Below, one piece after another: positions 47,753 to 61,889 of a stretch of 64,000 nucleotides of DNA (position 1 is its first letter; each line of letters opens with the position of its first letter). The notes beneath the pieces were generated by a model that was not told where the DNA came from, ran no database searches, and saw only the letters and a list, made by a program, of their open reading frames with translations. This stretch comes from Metridium senile (lineage: Eukaryota > Cnidaria > Anthozoa > Actiniaria > Metridiidae): NCBI GenBank assembly GCA_949775045.1, contig OX459104.1, positions 10,959,655 through 11,023,654 on the forward strand, written 5' to 3'. The translations under genes and the position numbers were made by a program.

Positions 47753-50700
47753 AATGATGATAGGTCTCTGACTCACAACTATTTAATGATTTGGCAGCTG
47801 AACTTCGCTAAACTAGACCTACCGCAGACTTAATACATAAACGATTAGTTATGCTGATGCTTGGTGCAGTACTTACAAGTCCAACTATAAATGGAGCAGA
47901 AATCGATCCAATGCGAGCCGCGGCTGAAGATGTGCCCATGCCAACGCTTCTGTTAAAAGAAACCAAGCAATTTTAACAGCAAGTCCCGATCCCATTCAAG
48001 ACGTTCGCGGGCAATTGAAGATGTGATGATTTTGTAGAACACCGTCTTCGTTTCCGAGATATTGCACTGCAAACTTTCTATATTTTCGCCATTTTGTTTT
48101 CGTGCAACGCCTGGATGATTTCTTTAATGAAACGAAATCATCGTGGCGTTCCACGGCGCGCGTGGAAAAGATGCGCAGAAACAATGCCCGCGAGCGTCCT
48201 TAAAGTATTTTGACGGTGATACAGGACTGATAATACTAGTCATAAGATGATCATGATGTGGGTGATGATGATGATGATTATAATCAATAGGGATAATGTG
48301 ATGGTGTAATATTAATGATGACGATGTAATAATAAATAGTTCATGTACCTGATGACCGTCGGGAATAGTTCAGAAGAGAAAACATAAATGACATCAAACG
48401 CAATGTTAATAAAGAACTTTGCTGCCATGGTCATGATAACATTTCCAACAAGAAAACCTACAAATATATTAAGATTAAAAACTTAAGGAACGGGCATGTA
48501 GTATTCTAATTTCATCACATACCGTATTTACTCGAAGTGTACTCGGCGGTTATTAAATTTTTCTCGATCTCACTGTCCCCTTATTGGTCAGAAATACAAA
48601 TATTGGCGAGATACCTTATTGGTCGAGCGTTGAAATATAATTAATTTGAACTGAAGAATATAGCTTTTACTAAAAATGTATTTCCAATGCTGTTCTAGAG
48701 TAACATCATAGCTATTTTCCCTACAATTTTCGCACACAACTCGATGGCGTCGATCTTACGACTCGTAATGCAACGACGACTATTGTATGTAACACGAAAG
48801 AAGTGTTAAACTTGCTTTCGACTATTGTATGCAGCAATAGCTAGCTGTCTGGCTTGCGGTTGATGTGTCAGTAAATAGTTTTCTTATGCTGCTCGCCATG
48901 TTTACCTGTGTTCGATGACTCTCTTTGAAATAAAACCGCACCAGTCGATGCAAGTGACGCAACAATCAAACCAGTCAAAACCGCTTTCTTCCTGCCAAAT
49001 CTTAAAACACATAAACGTTTTGATAAGTAATGATTACTGACAGCGTATCTAAAATTTGGATATCATAAGTTGTTTTCGTATCAAAGATATGCCCATTGTT
49101 CTGTTCCGTTCTGTTCTGCAATCTCAACCTGTTCAAAAAAAGGAAAAACATCTTGCGCGCTAATCAAAATCTTTTTTTACTTCTCACCTACAATTCCATG
49201 TATCTTAATGGCATTGTTTTAATGCAAGATTGCATACGGTATCTTTGATACCTACATTTCTATAATTTATATTGCATAACATCTGCAATAAGCCGAACCC
49301 CCGTTAATCTAGGACTTTCATTGGTACAGGCACTGCCCTTATAGAGGTGTTTCACTGTAGTTTGCAAGTTTATTGCTTGCGTTTCCGAGCACGAACATCA
49401 TCATATACAGTCACGCTTTTATAACCGGCGATCAAATAAATATATGCCTGTTGTAAATTGGCATATTTAAAACAATTGTGTACAGCTATTTCAAAACACG
49501 TTGAATACTGAATAGTGTATGCCAAGAACATAGGACATGTGGTTCAGTCTCATTAATTTGAAATGAAAAATAAATATACTTACTCCCCATAGCTATATAT
49601 AAATATATTTACTCCCCATAGCTATCTCATATATTTTTTGAACGGATCGGAATGCATTAAGCATAAAACAACAAATTATTATTTATTTTTCTTTAAACAA
49701 TTTCAAATGTCCCAGAATGCATTTTGGTCTTGGCATGCACTATTTGGTATGCAGTATTCAGTATTCTACGTTTTTTAAATATAGCTGTGTAATATTTCGT
49801 ACGTACCTATCCATAAACTTTATTGCTGTGAAATGTGATGGTATTTCGATAATTGAGACCAGGAAAAAGACCAGATAGCGGTTACCACCAAAGCTACCAG
49901 AACCAAATGATACACCATAATAGACCATGGATATTACAGCCCTACAAACAAAAATAACAAATGTTACTACTATACTATTTATAACTATTTTGGATCCCCT
50001 ACACAACAATTGCTAACCTGCATTGGAGAACACTGACCACATTAAAAACCCATGCAGACATGACAACACTCGGTGACTGGCTCATACTTATGCACAATGC
50101 ACGGATTATTCGACATTGGAGTACGTAAAAGAAACACTGACGATGACTACCCTCAGTGATTCAAACAAGCAAACAATAAAACTATAAAACTAACCTAGGG
50201 ATGTAAAAGATTAACTGAGGACGTAAAAATCCCTGTTCGTGACAACTCTAGGTAAGTAACTCGTGAACGTGTAAAATAACTACTGAACACGTAACAAAAC
50301 CTGGCCAGGGCCAGGGCCAGGGCCAGGGCCAGGGCCAGGTTTTGTTACGTTTAAATTGCATGAGACATGCACGATCAAACTGCGGATGAGTTACGATAAA
50401 ATTGCATTTATGTCCTTAATCCCCCTACATACGATCTGCTCTCAATAGAGATTCGTAAATAAGATCTTACCAGCAAAGCCAACTCAGAAGAGTTGTTCGA
50501 GCCATCTTGAGGGAACGGAACAAATCCCGTACATCTCCGACCCGTTGTTTTTCATCGACTACTGCAATGGGGCTTGACGGCATTTCTTTACGGTTTACTT
50601 TAGCGATTTTGGTGAAGTTCTTCTTGGCTTGATCTTCTTTGCCTTGAATGATAAGCCACCGAGACGACTCGGGCAAAAACCTAATGGATGATTATATACA

Positions 50701-53700
50701 CATATTTCAAAAATCATTATTTCAGCGGATGCTGCAGCACAGTCAACATTCTACAATTGCAAAGAATGTCGGTAGTTTATTCACGAATAATCTATTTGTT
50801 GCGCGATTGATGTCCAGCTACTTGGTTCAGCAATCCCTACACAAATATAATTAATATACTTCAAATAATTGATAACAAGAGAAAATGTAGCGATTGATCA
50901 ATACTTTGCAGTCTCGGAGTGTCGTCTGAGTTTTGGCTGTCACAAATAGTTTTTATAAAAATAAGTTTTTATTAATATACTTAATATACTTATATTATTA
51001 TTTAGCCTTGCTTGGCCACGATTTTAGAGTATCACAAACGAGCGCTCAAATACGAACTTTGTGTGCACTTACCACCAAAAGAAGATCTGCAGCAATCCAG
51101 GCACCGATCCAGCAATGGACAGATGTCTCCAGTCACGTACAAGGTAGCCCCACAAAGCCAGCAACATCAGGGACGTTGTGAAAAAATACCACATGCTAGT
51201 GCCTGCTTTAGCACGGTGCTTGATGCCAACGTACTCGACGAGAAGAATAAACATTGACATAGATGAACTTCCTACATGGTATACAATAGTAAGAAACATA
51301 GAGCAAGAAGTAATGGGAGAAGCATTAAAGGGAGATCAGATAATAAGACAGAAGGAAAGAAGAAAGGAAGAAAGGAGGGATGAAAGGAAGTGAGAAAGGA
51401 GCAAAAATAGCAAGGGATGTATGATGGAAGAAAGGAAGAAAGGAATGAATTGAGGATGAAAGGAAGGAAGAAAGGAGGGAAGAAAGCAATGAAGGAAGTA
51501 ATGGAGGACGGAAGGAAAGAATATAGGAAGAAAGGAGGGAAGGAAGGGAGGACTGGAGGGAAGAGAGAAAGAAGGAAGGAATGTATGAAGGAAGGAATGG
51601 AGGACGGAAGGAAAGAAGAAAGAAGAAAGGAAGAAAGGAGGAAAGGAAGGGAGGACTTGAGGAATAAAAGAAAGAAAGAAGGAAGGAATGTATGAATAAA
51701 ATAAAGGTTAACCTACCTATACAAATACCAACAAGTCCTCTAAGAATCATAAAGATAACGAAGTCGTTAACAAAAGAAGCAGCAAAGGCCAGAATGTTGC
51801 AGAGAACAGACGGAAAGTACACAATGGGCTTACGTCCAAACTTGTCCGACAATACTCCACCAAACAAGACACCAACCATATATCCAGCAAAAACTATACT
51901 CTTGGATAGACTGGAGAGACTGGAACGATCACATACTAAATCCCACTAGAACACAAAGCAAAATATCAGAGCTTGTCAACGTTGCGTGACGACACTAAAA
52001 ACAGCTGCGAAGGAGACTAGGACAAAGTAGGCGACAAGTCAACGCGATACGACGCAGAGATAGGTGTCAATTCACTTTGTGTGACACGTCGAAATCATGT
52101 GAAAATAATTTATATGCGACAGTTCGCGTACAATAAAAGCGACAAATAGAGATGAAGTACAGTCCCTGCAGCAAAGTAACCAAGGGGAATTGGTTTCTTT
52201 TTGCAGAGATTTGTTTTGGATGCAATACACGCAAAACGCAAAACTTGTCGCCAAGTGCCGGGGATACCTTTACATTACCAAAACCAAAACAATAATATTT
52301 ACTCGATCTCTTCTTTTGTTTAACTGGTCTTTATGACTGAGAATGAAGATAGTGTTCATGCTTTAATTTGCCCTTTTGGCTCTTAAATAAATTTTTCATT
52401 AATTGTGTCAAACAGAAGGAGTCATGATAATTTAAGGGATGTACATACTATCAAAAAATTAACTTGAGCTGTAGTCAAATCATAAAGAATATATTGATGA
52501 GAATGAGAACCGTTAAAAGCTATATTCCATCGATCCATCCTAAAAAGGAACAAATTATTAAATATATATGTCGTATTATCCTTCTCACTTTGTATCGGTT
52601 TGATATTTGCCGGTGATGTTTTTTGGCCATTTGCTGATCGTAAGAACTTTTTTCAAAGTGATTAAACAGTTACTCTGCAGTACAAGATGATGCTCAAATG
52701 TTTTTTAAAACATTTTTCTGTTTATTTGAATTTCTTTATTAATACCATCAGAATATTAATTATAATTTGCGTTTGGATTCAATATTTTCTATCTTATCTA
52801 ACGGCTATAAAAAAGAGTATCCAATATATATATATTTGCTTTTTAAAAATGTTGATAGACGAGTTCCTTACAAATACTCGTTAAAGACATTAACGTAAAT
52901 ATTGGAAATTGTTATTGAAAATGTAATTTATACGTTTTTTTGTATTTTTTACTCGTATGTTACTCGTATGCATTCGTATGTTACTCGTATTTTCTCGTAT
53001 GTTACTCGTATGTAGTCGTATGCTACTCGTATGCTACTCGTGTGTATTCGTATGTTACTCGTAAGGTAATCGTATGTACTCGAGTGTACTTTTAGTCATG
53101 ATCGTTTTCGAAATCACAGGGTTTGTTTGCAAGCGTTTCCTCCGCTCTTCCCCCCTCCCCTACCCTCGTTATTTTGCTCACGTCTTAGGTTTCACGCGGC
53201 CATATCGGTAACACAGCTATCCCATAACAACTTAAAACAACTTACGCCCGTTTCCCCAAAAAGAAACGCTTGCTCAAAGGCTACTATCGAGGACTCTTGG
53301 CACGAACTTGTTTTGTTGTGATAATATCTTCAAACCGGGAATGTACGTCAGCGTAATCACTGATATCGCTCTATTCCACAATAGGAATTTGATTTGATTT
53401 CATTGATAGTGTTTGCGCATTATTCAACAGTTGATTTAATTGTGTTTGCACTCTGCCTCGTTTCATCTTTACTTGTGTCTTATAGTGGAAAACTAAGTAA
53501 AACTAAATACTTACCTCTGACACAATTGAGGTATATTCCCTTGTATCAAACTCCCATTCCGTCCTCGGAAGACTACACCGTGATTTATACCCGTCCTCTC
53601 CAGGTGAAAAGCTGCCAGTCACGTTGCACAGAGAACTATTGCTTGCGCACCTCCAAGGCGGCTCAGCAGCAAGAAAAGTTGTAATAATCGCCTGAAAACC

Positions 53701-53805
53701 ATCACCAAAAATCTTCATAAACCCCATCAGCATTAGCAGAAGGAATTGGTAGCGACCAAAGCTTCCAATTTTGTGCAAAACTTCATCGGTTGTGAGAGCA
53801 TCCAT
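47123..53805 (-). CDS. SLC22-family organic ion transporter (503 aa, nine exons)
   Basis: Joined coding exons on the minus strand are 53805-53515, 51945-51717, 51271-51073, 50680-50471, 49941-49807, 49000-48906, 48457-48349, 47949-47877 and 47293-47123 (stop TAA). All introns are GT-AG; phases are 0, 1, 2, 2, 2, 1, 2, 0; total 1512 bp. SLC22 hallmarks in order: cytosolic start MDALTTDEVLHKIGSFGRYQ leading into TM1; a large glycosylated loop with cysteines and NSS/NVT sites (about residues 50-90); WDLVC; the first MFS motif GGVLSDKFGRKP (about 126-137); RDWRHLS; the family motif LPESSRWLI (about 242-250); the second MFS motif DRFGRKK; SELFPTVIR; and LTLPET near the C-terminus. This is a plasma-membrane facilitator or exchanger of organic cations, carnitine or organic anions. 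The subclass (OCT, OCTN or OAT) is not decidable from these motifs alone. It is slightly shorter than the usual 540-560 aa, mainly in the first loop and tail. Confidence 0.94.
47360..47760. repeat. GAT trinucleotide repeats in the last SLC22 intron
   Basis: Several runs of (GAT)n and GATAAT, with a duplicated segment (ACACTTCATTTCA, TGTGACAATGATATACACT). Confidence 0.9.
47996..48200. mobile_element. Foldback element in SLC22 intron 7
   Basis: AAGACGTTCGCGGGCAATTG mirrors CAATGCCCGCGAGCGTCCTT; an inner hairpin pairs AACGCCTGGATGATTTC with GAAATCATCGTGGCGTT. Confidence 0.7.
49078..49262. repeat. Dispersed repeat, copy 2
   Basis: Second copy of the repeat at 16703-16862, lying in the SLC22 intron between exons 5 and 6. 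Confidence 0.6.
50289..50350. repeat. GGGCCA array inside an 18-bp perfect inverted repeat
   Basis: ACGTAACAAAACCTGGCC at the left is the exact reverse complement of the right end. Between them are five GGG runs spaced by CCA (50308-50334), a textbook quadruplex pattern on the plus strand, which is the template strand for SLC22. Lies in SLC22 intron 4. Confidence 0.85.
51335..51700. repeat. Polypurine GGAA tract in SLC22 intron 2
   Basis: About 365 bp of GGAAGGAAAGAAG-type plus strand, nearly pure purine, starting 17 bp past the donor at 51716. Reads as polypyrimidine in the pre-mRNA. Confidence 0.85.
52945..53095. repeat. Short tandem repeat in SLC22 intron 1
   Basis: About a dozen variants of TACTCGTATGT (11-12 bp). 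Confidence 0.75.
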
Positions 53806-54720
53806 GTGTACAATGATTTACTATGAATTCCGTGACTGTCCTTGACTTCATTTATTAACGGTCGAGCAGATGGGTGGACAAGGGAGACGGGGGCATGGGG
53901 AGGGTCGCGTAGCAGAAAGAAAGGCGCCTCTTGAAGATGGACGTGTACGTACTCGGAATTTCAAAACAAGCTTTAATGTATAAAACAAGGATCTCGGATT
54001 TTACCATTCTCCACCCTTGGGATAGCTATAAATTAAAGTATTTTCAAAAGATAGCGTATCACTCGTAAAATATCCAGCCATATTACACAACAAACTGTCT
54101 AATAATAAATCGATATGTCAAAAGAGGTCATTGTGTTTCTTATACTGTTACACAGATATTTATAAACATATACCCGTATGAAAGGTAGATGATTGACTTT
54201 TTTATTTCAAGACATGTACATGTTAAGAACTGATGAACGTATGAAAGTATGATATATTGTATTTATATCTGCAAGGTTTTGATATTTAATTGCAGCGTGG
54301 TGCGTGTCAGATTACTTAGGTTGTGACCAGGAGTTGTAACTTTATCGTGTAATATTCTAGACAACGATCAGTCTTTCTTTTCCCTCCAGAACTGGCAGTA
54401 ATTAAAAAAATAGTAATAGTAATAGTATGTGACGATAGAGAGTTTCGAGTTACAACAGTAACAATATAGGTTATATAAACTCGTTTTAAATATTATATAA
54501 TAAGACCCATGCCAAGAGAATACTAAGCAAAGTATGAACAATGTACGTTACATAACCTAGTATAGGCACAACAGATATTCAAATGCAAGTTAAGTAATAA
54601 ATGTAACGAAAAAAACAGTATAAGAACTGTGTAACTGAACTCTAATTCGAACGTTATTAATAGTGTACAAGTCCTTTAATTTAGTTGTTTAGTAAAAGTA
54701 TTCTCGTATAAATTGTTGTC
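53806..54720. other. Upstream region of SLC22
   Basis: Should hold the promoter and 5' UTR. No TATA box is placed confidently. No gene seen. Confidence 0.4.
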
Positions 54721-54801
54721 GTTTTCTTGCAATTGTGTACCGGGAGGAAGATGAATACTTTGGGTGGGAATACTGGGGAGGTTTATAGGACCGCGTCACA
54801 T

Positions 54802-55842
<1,041 letters not shown>

Positions 55843-55849
55843 ATCCGGG

Positions 55850-58800
55850 CAGTTTTTAATCGAGAAAAAGCTCGGATGTGACGCGGGCTACAGGTCCCGT
55901 GCAAAACTGGTGCCCTCCCCTCCCCTATTACTTTTGATGTCCTTCACACCACTTTATGCTAATGACTCATTAACATATATACTCCCCCCCCCCCCCCCCC
56001 CCCCCCTCTCCTCCCCTCCCCAACAAAGTATATCAAGTAATTGGGATCATTTCAGGTTCTATTACACAAAAAGAATTTAGGGATCACTTCAGGTACTAGG
56101 ACACTTCAGTTAGCTGAAACACTAAAAACCTTGTACTAAATCAACTTCTTTGTTTTTTTTAGAGAGGGGATTGTTGTTACACCCGAGACCAACCAATATT
56201 GAACTTGACCATACATTGCTAAAGTTGACAAATTATTACTTTTTAATATAAAAAAGGTGCAAATTTATTCGGGGAAGTTTGAAGTTTATGAAAAATGAGT
56301 TTCATTAAAAATGGCTTTCATCAGAACCTCAAAATGTAAACTACGTTTAAAAAATGTGTTTTAGAAACCATTGTCATAAGTCACAGAGAAGGCATAGTTC
56401 GCCATGTTTGTGCCCTTCACTGGAACGCGAAGATTGCTTCTCCATACATTTTCACCCAAAACTAATTGCCTCTTGTTTGCCCGACCATAACTCCGCAATG
56501 AGAAGATCTACGGCATTGAAAATTAAAAGACAAGTATATGTAGTTTTGAACGCTTTACAAGATTATGAAACTTTATCATATTGCAAAACTACACTTTTGA
56601 ATTTGTTGATGACGTAATTGAGTGCCAGCAATTGATTTACAGTCTCTTGAAATTGATGGGACATGAATTATGCCGTGTTTTTATTTTGTCAGTTTGCTTT
56701 GACAAAACAAAACTAAACAAAAGACAAAAATAGAACATACAATCAGAACAATGCAAAGCAAAAAGTAAAATATAAAAATAACGATCAAATAAAACAACAA
56801 ACAAAAAATGTTTTCTGACATTAAAAAGTAAATGTTCTTAGAAAATGAAATATTGATTTCTAATAAATCGGTCTACTCTTTAAATATTTATGCAATAATT
56901 GATAAAATCTGAGTGTAATATGAAAACCCTGCACGTACGAACCTATAAATTAATGTACCATATACAGTAAAACAATAGCGATTATAAATAACCTAGACAG
57001 CTGGGGTGCGTCGGTACTTTAAAGAAAGCAATCGTAGAAAAAATTTCAAAGCCCAGGCAATTAAACTAGAACAAACTGCATTCCTGTCTCTAAAATGATC
57101 TATGATCGATAACTCAAAGTGTAAACAGATTTGGTGTTTCCCAGAATACTATTTCCCAGTTTACTAGAATATGCGATGATAAGCGATTTTTAAAAAAACA
57201 ATTCGAGTAAAAGTGTACGATTAGTTTAAATCTACTGTTGAAAAATAGAAGAAGTTAAGGTTTGGTTTTAATTACTACAGCTCATTATAGTATTTGGTTT
57301 ATATGTGTAAAGTACCTGTCCCTTTATTTATATATAATGACACAGAAAAAGAGACTCAGTCACGTCTGCTATAGCTATGAGATTATAGAAGTCTGTATTG
57401 TCGCCCAGAATAAATATAATTTTGATTACATCTTTGCTTCGAATACATTGAGTTTTACCGATTTACTCAATCAGATGGTTGCCCACTTATCATAGCAGAA
57501 TTCGAAACAACTTTGATTACAACAAGATTTCTGTTTTTACATTTCTATATTTTGCTTTTTTTCAATCTTCTTGAGATATTTGCAACAAAAATATTTTGCG
57601 CGACACGCTATTTTAAAACATAACGAAGCGATGACCGGACCTATCAAACCTACCAATGGAGATGTCAAACATTAATGACTTTGTTCAGCGTTGCTCTATA
57701 GTATTTCCCCTCCTTTGAAAGACGGTATCTTTTAAACGTATCTTTTGTAGTTAATTCAACGTATTCAAATATATTTAATATTCATACATGTCTGGTAAGA
57801 GAAAAGCTGTTTCACTAGCTTAAAAAGCGAAGAATTAAAGCGAACGTCAACAAAAGCTTTAGAAGTCCAACGAAAGAAGCATTTGACTATTATCGAATAA
57901 CCCCGTTTTATCATTGGCTGTTAATCCGGATTAGTAAATAAAAATAAAATACACGGGAAACAAATCCGGCTTAATCTCGCGTTGAGATTTTAGAATATTT
58001 ACTAACTTTGACGGATTTATTCTCCCGCAATATTTAAAACCTAGTCAGATCTGTGAAAAAACTTATGAACGGTGTCTGCGTTTTTTTCCGGTTGCTTCAT
58101 TTAAAAGTAATTAAGGATAAACTGTAAAATAATTCAATTCAATTCAAATACAATTCTCCTACCTATAGATAAAAATTCAATAAAAATCTGATCTAACAAA
58201 GAGTATATTAAAAAAAACGCAGACACCTTTCAGAAGTTCATCAGAATTTTTTACCGGTCTGACTAGGTTTTGTACAGATTGGTTAGATATTGCGGAATAA
58301 TTAATGACTTATTGATCAGTTTTGACTAGTCGGATTTCGTTATAATAGCAATACCATTAAATATGAATACTATTTATTGAAACCAATAATGAAAACGAAA
58401 TCTTTGTTTACTAAGCCTTAAGAATATACTTTCTTAGGAAAATCGTTTATACCAACTACGCGGCTTTTAGTAAAAAAAACTCAATTTTGTCCTATGATAC
58501 CTTAAATAATATTTATAACATATAATAAGTGTACAGACATTGTAAGAAAATATCCTTCTCTCCTCTGATAGGCTATCATACTTCAGATTTTAAGACCAAA
58601 ATTTACTTTAAAACTGTTAAAAATTAACTAGTAAACTAACACATATAAATGTCTAACATTTCGTTTGAAGCTACATGTAGTTCGAAATTCTGCCAGCTCA
58701 GCCAATTAGATCGCTCGAACCTAATCTAGGCCGACAGACCTATCATTACTTTTTTAAGAAATATATTATATTGCGTTTTGTGTTAATGTCACTCATAACT

Positions 58801-60000
58801 TGGCATGTACATGTTATTCTTGATCGGAATAATAACTTTGATGTTTAAAAGTTACACCTTTTCACGATATATTATTGATTGATTTTAAATAGATTGTTGA
58901 ATTTAATTTTGGTTTAATTTTGTTGCCGACGCCGATTTTTTATTGTCACGTGCAAAGAAGTTAGGAAACAGGTCTCTAAAATACAGCTTAAGTACACCCA
59001 AAATCAAGCTACTTCTAAGGATCTAAATGCTAGCAAAATATAACGGTAAATTTAGGCTTGAAATCTTCAAAATTGGTTAGGAAACCAGTACTTCAACAAA
59101 TCAAAAAGCGTGCGATAATTAATATTTGGAGTGACAGTTCATGAAAAGATTTCGAGCACAATATATTATCAATTCCAGCGTTAGTGGTGTTGAAAGTTGA
59201 AATGAAATGAACGGATTTCATGCATTCTTCCATTAGGAGATTCTTTGATCTTCGTCGATCAAATTCAGACAGGAAATTAAAGAGATGCAAGATAACTAGT
59301 TTAGAAGGAAAGAAAGCAAGAAAAGATCCAGAAAGTCATTTCAATCCAGTACAAAGTGGGAAGAATATTTGCAAAGCGGCGAAGATTCTATGAAATATAT
59401 CAAAGAAACGTTATAAGAAGACGATTGATAGAACGTCTTATACAAGGCTGACTCAAGACATTCTTCAATTCATAACAAATGCCTTGGAAACTGAGAGAAG
59501 ATCACATACAAAAACAAATTTAAGACCCCCTTTGTTTGCAAAGTGACAAGATATTCACTTGACGATTGGAAGAAAAGGAGTTAAATCTAGACGTTGAGTA
59601 AATGAAAATCTGAATTCTAAATAAATCAATTAGTTTTGCTGCAATTATTACAACAGGAAATGCTTTCAAATACAATTTAAATTATTAATTTAGGAGTCAT
59701 TCAAAATCAACCTCGAAAAATATAACAAGTGGAAATCCAAGCATTTAAACATTTCAGAAATAGTTCAGCCTTTTTTTTCTATGAAATGAAGATCTACAAA
59801 CCCGAAAGGAAACTTTCAATGCAAATATGTCTTCATTGAAAACAAAATATATTACGACATAATATTTTGATTTCTTGTAAGTGCATTAGATATTAAATCA
59901 AAATACATTGAAACAAATCCAAGATTGGAGTACAATCAATACCGTTCAATCACCGAAAAAATCAAGAAAAGATCTGGAAAAAACTTTCTTGGAAAGTGAT
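55850..60000. other. Region between the compound microsatellite and the GPCR
   Basis: AT-rich. Holds a C homopolymer (55983-56006), a foldback element (58025-58298) and the GPCR 5' flank. Open frames up to about 87 codons (56354-56617) show no domain. Confidence 0.45.
58025..58298. mobile_element. Foldback element
   Basis: AAACCTAGTCAGATC mirrors the right-hand GTCTGACTAGGTTT; ATGAACGGTGTCTGCGTTTTT mirrors AAAAACGCAGACACCTTTCA; CCGCAATAT at the outer left mirrors ATATTGCGG. Confidence 0.7.
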
Positions 60001-60010
60001 CATTTCAAAC

Positions 60011-61036
60011 ATGAGTGAAAGTGGTAATTTCAGTTTCAATTCAACGAATGTTGGTTTTTTCGTAAAGGGAAAATTACCAAAGACATTGGCCTGTAGCTTA
60101 CTTCTCTTGATATCTACGTTAGGGAATTCGTTCATCATCTGGACGATTTATAAAGACAATAGATTGAAAACTACCATCAATTACTTAGTTGCTAACATTG
60201 CTCTCAGTGACCTTATCGTAACGCTCTGCTCCGTGCCTTTACAAATTGTGGAAACCAACTTTGATTACAGATGGCTTGTCAATGGGTATTTGGGTATCTT
60301 TTTGTGTAAATTTGGGATTGTTTTGTACAACGTTTGCGCTGGGGTTTCAATGTACACCGGCGTCTTCATTGCATTTGACCGATATTACGCCGTGTCATTT
60401 CCAATGCAATGTGGATTTCGTCGATCTAAACTTAAACACTTTCTACCAAGTATATGGGCCATCGCAATACTCATAATACTGCCCTTCCAAGACGATATGA
60501 AATTGGAAACCCAAAATAATAATAGCTATTGTATATTTCATAGTACAAGCCAAAGTCGTTACATTAACTTCATGCTTCTCATCGGCATCCCTATCACAAT
60601 CGTCTCTATTATTTATGTTTTGATCGTATTCAAACTACGTCAACATAAATGTCCTGGCCATCAAACCGACTTACTGCGAAAGAAACGAGACCAACTAAAT
60701 CGAAAAGTTTTACGATTGTCTGTAGTGATAGTAACATCGTCGTATATATCCTGGATATTTTATGCTGTAGTGGTAGTGCTAGCAGTAACAGGAAAACTTC
60801 ATAACCTACCAAACGAAATTGCAACCAATTTGGTTTACGTGGCAAACTTTATGATACAGCTGTTCTTTACATACAATTTCTTCGTTTATTTAATTTTTAA
60901 TAGGGTTTATCGTAAGAACTTCCAAGCTTTGGTGACAAGGTTTTTTAGTCATTGTTTTTCATATACGAAACAAGAAAACAACGTTGAACTACAAATAGTC
61001 AACGTACGACATGGATGCAATAATAACAATGGATGA
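60011..61036 (+). CDS. Class A (rhodopsin-like) GPCR, single exon, 341 aa
   Basis: The frame is intact with a TGA stop. I start at the ATG at 60011; the frame is open five codons further upstream but without an ATG there. The extracellular N-terminus has two sequons (N6, N10). TM1 has LGN (N39, position 1.50), TM2 has NIALSDL (D67, 2.50), and the ECL1 tryptophan is W88. TM3 starts at C99 and ends in the intact DRY (123-125). W149 is 4.50 and ECL2 C174 can pair with C99. TM5 has P194 and Y202. TM6 reads VTSSYISW with no CWxP motif, and TM7 has NFFVY (289-293) instead of NPxxY. The tail is about 37 aa, with FNRVYRKNF as helix 8. The structure is a seven-helix plasma-membrane receptor. Ligand is unknown; amine receptors are unlikely because TM3 has no aspartate at the usual 3.32 site. 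A lineage-specific invertebrate peptide or orphan receptor is my best guess. Confidence 0.93.
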   Translation: MSESGNFSFNSTNVGFFVKGKLPKTLACSLLLLISTLGNSFIIWTIYKDNRLKTTINYLVANIALSDLIVTLCSVPLQIVETNFDYRWLVNGYLGIFLCKFGIVLYNVCAGVSMYTGVFIAFDRYYAVSFPMQCGFRRSKLKHFLPSIWAIAILIILPFQDDMKLETQNNNSYCIFHSTSQSRYINFMLLIGIPITIVSIIYVLIVFKLRQHKCPGHQTDLLRKKRDQLNRKVLRLSVVIVTSSYISWIFYAVVVVLAVTGKLHNLPNEIATNLVYVANFMIQLFFTYNFFVYLIFNRVYRKNFQALVTRFFSHCFSYTKQENNVELQIVNVRHGCNNNNG

Positions 61037-61889
61037 CTTTTTATCAGAATTATGATAAATATAGTGCACAACGTTGGTGTTCAATTTACAATGAATTAGC
61101 GCCAACAAGTGAATTAACTGCAAAATAAGTCAGACAAATATAGATAAGGAAAAGCAGGATAAGAAAAAAAAATCAACCAGCAAACCCGCAAACCGACAGA
61201 CAGACAGACAGACAGACAGAAAGAAAAATAAAAAAAATAAAAAAAATAAACAGTCACTCCGTCAAATGCACTAAAATAGCCGAGGACAAAGGAGAAAGAA
61301 CAAGTCTGATATCGATATTCAAACAGAGCCTAAATTGGATTTTTTTAATAGCTTATGTACATTCAGGAGAGTTTGATTTTACCACATATCAGTACCTAAC
61401 TAAATGATCAAAGCATATTGCGTTTAATAGAACGTATTTCTAAATAAAGAATGTAGATAGTGAAAAACGTATTTTAGACGTCGGTGTTTAATATTTGATC
61501 GCCACGTGATTATGAAAGTCGCCGCGTTCAGTTATCCCGGATATTAGATTAGAGATCACAGATCATAAAAGATGAGAATGAATGGGATTAACCTCCCGCA
61601 TGCAAATCTGTCCCTATCGTCGCCGTTTACCGGAATCTATTTTCTGCAATAAAAATATATAGATTCATGTAGATTCCTTTGTTTTATCAGACTTATATAA
61701 GTTGTATTAAATCTGTTTTTACGGATTGTTCTATAATGAGCTTCGTTCTTTGTTAACAGGTACAAGAAGACACAACCACCCCCCCCCCCCTCCCCCTCAA
61801 GAAAAAATATCAATAACAAGCAAACCAAAAACAAACTTGAAGGCATTGTTATTATTGTGAATTTGTTAAATAACACAAATAGTCATTTT

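Noticed and set aside
47202..47776. Frames rich in I, H or D on both strands
   Set aside because: GAT repeats in an SLC22 intron, except the genuine last exon at 47293-47123, which is in another frame.
51325..51717. Extension of the SLC22 exon 2 frame into LSSFLPFFFLLS-type sequence
   Set aside because: The donor ATAG/GTAGGT at 51717 ends the exon; the rest is the polypyrimidine side of the GGAA tract.
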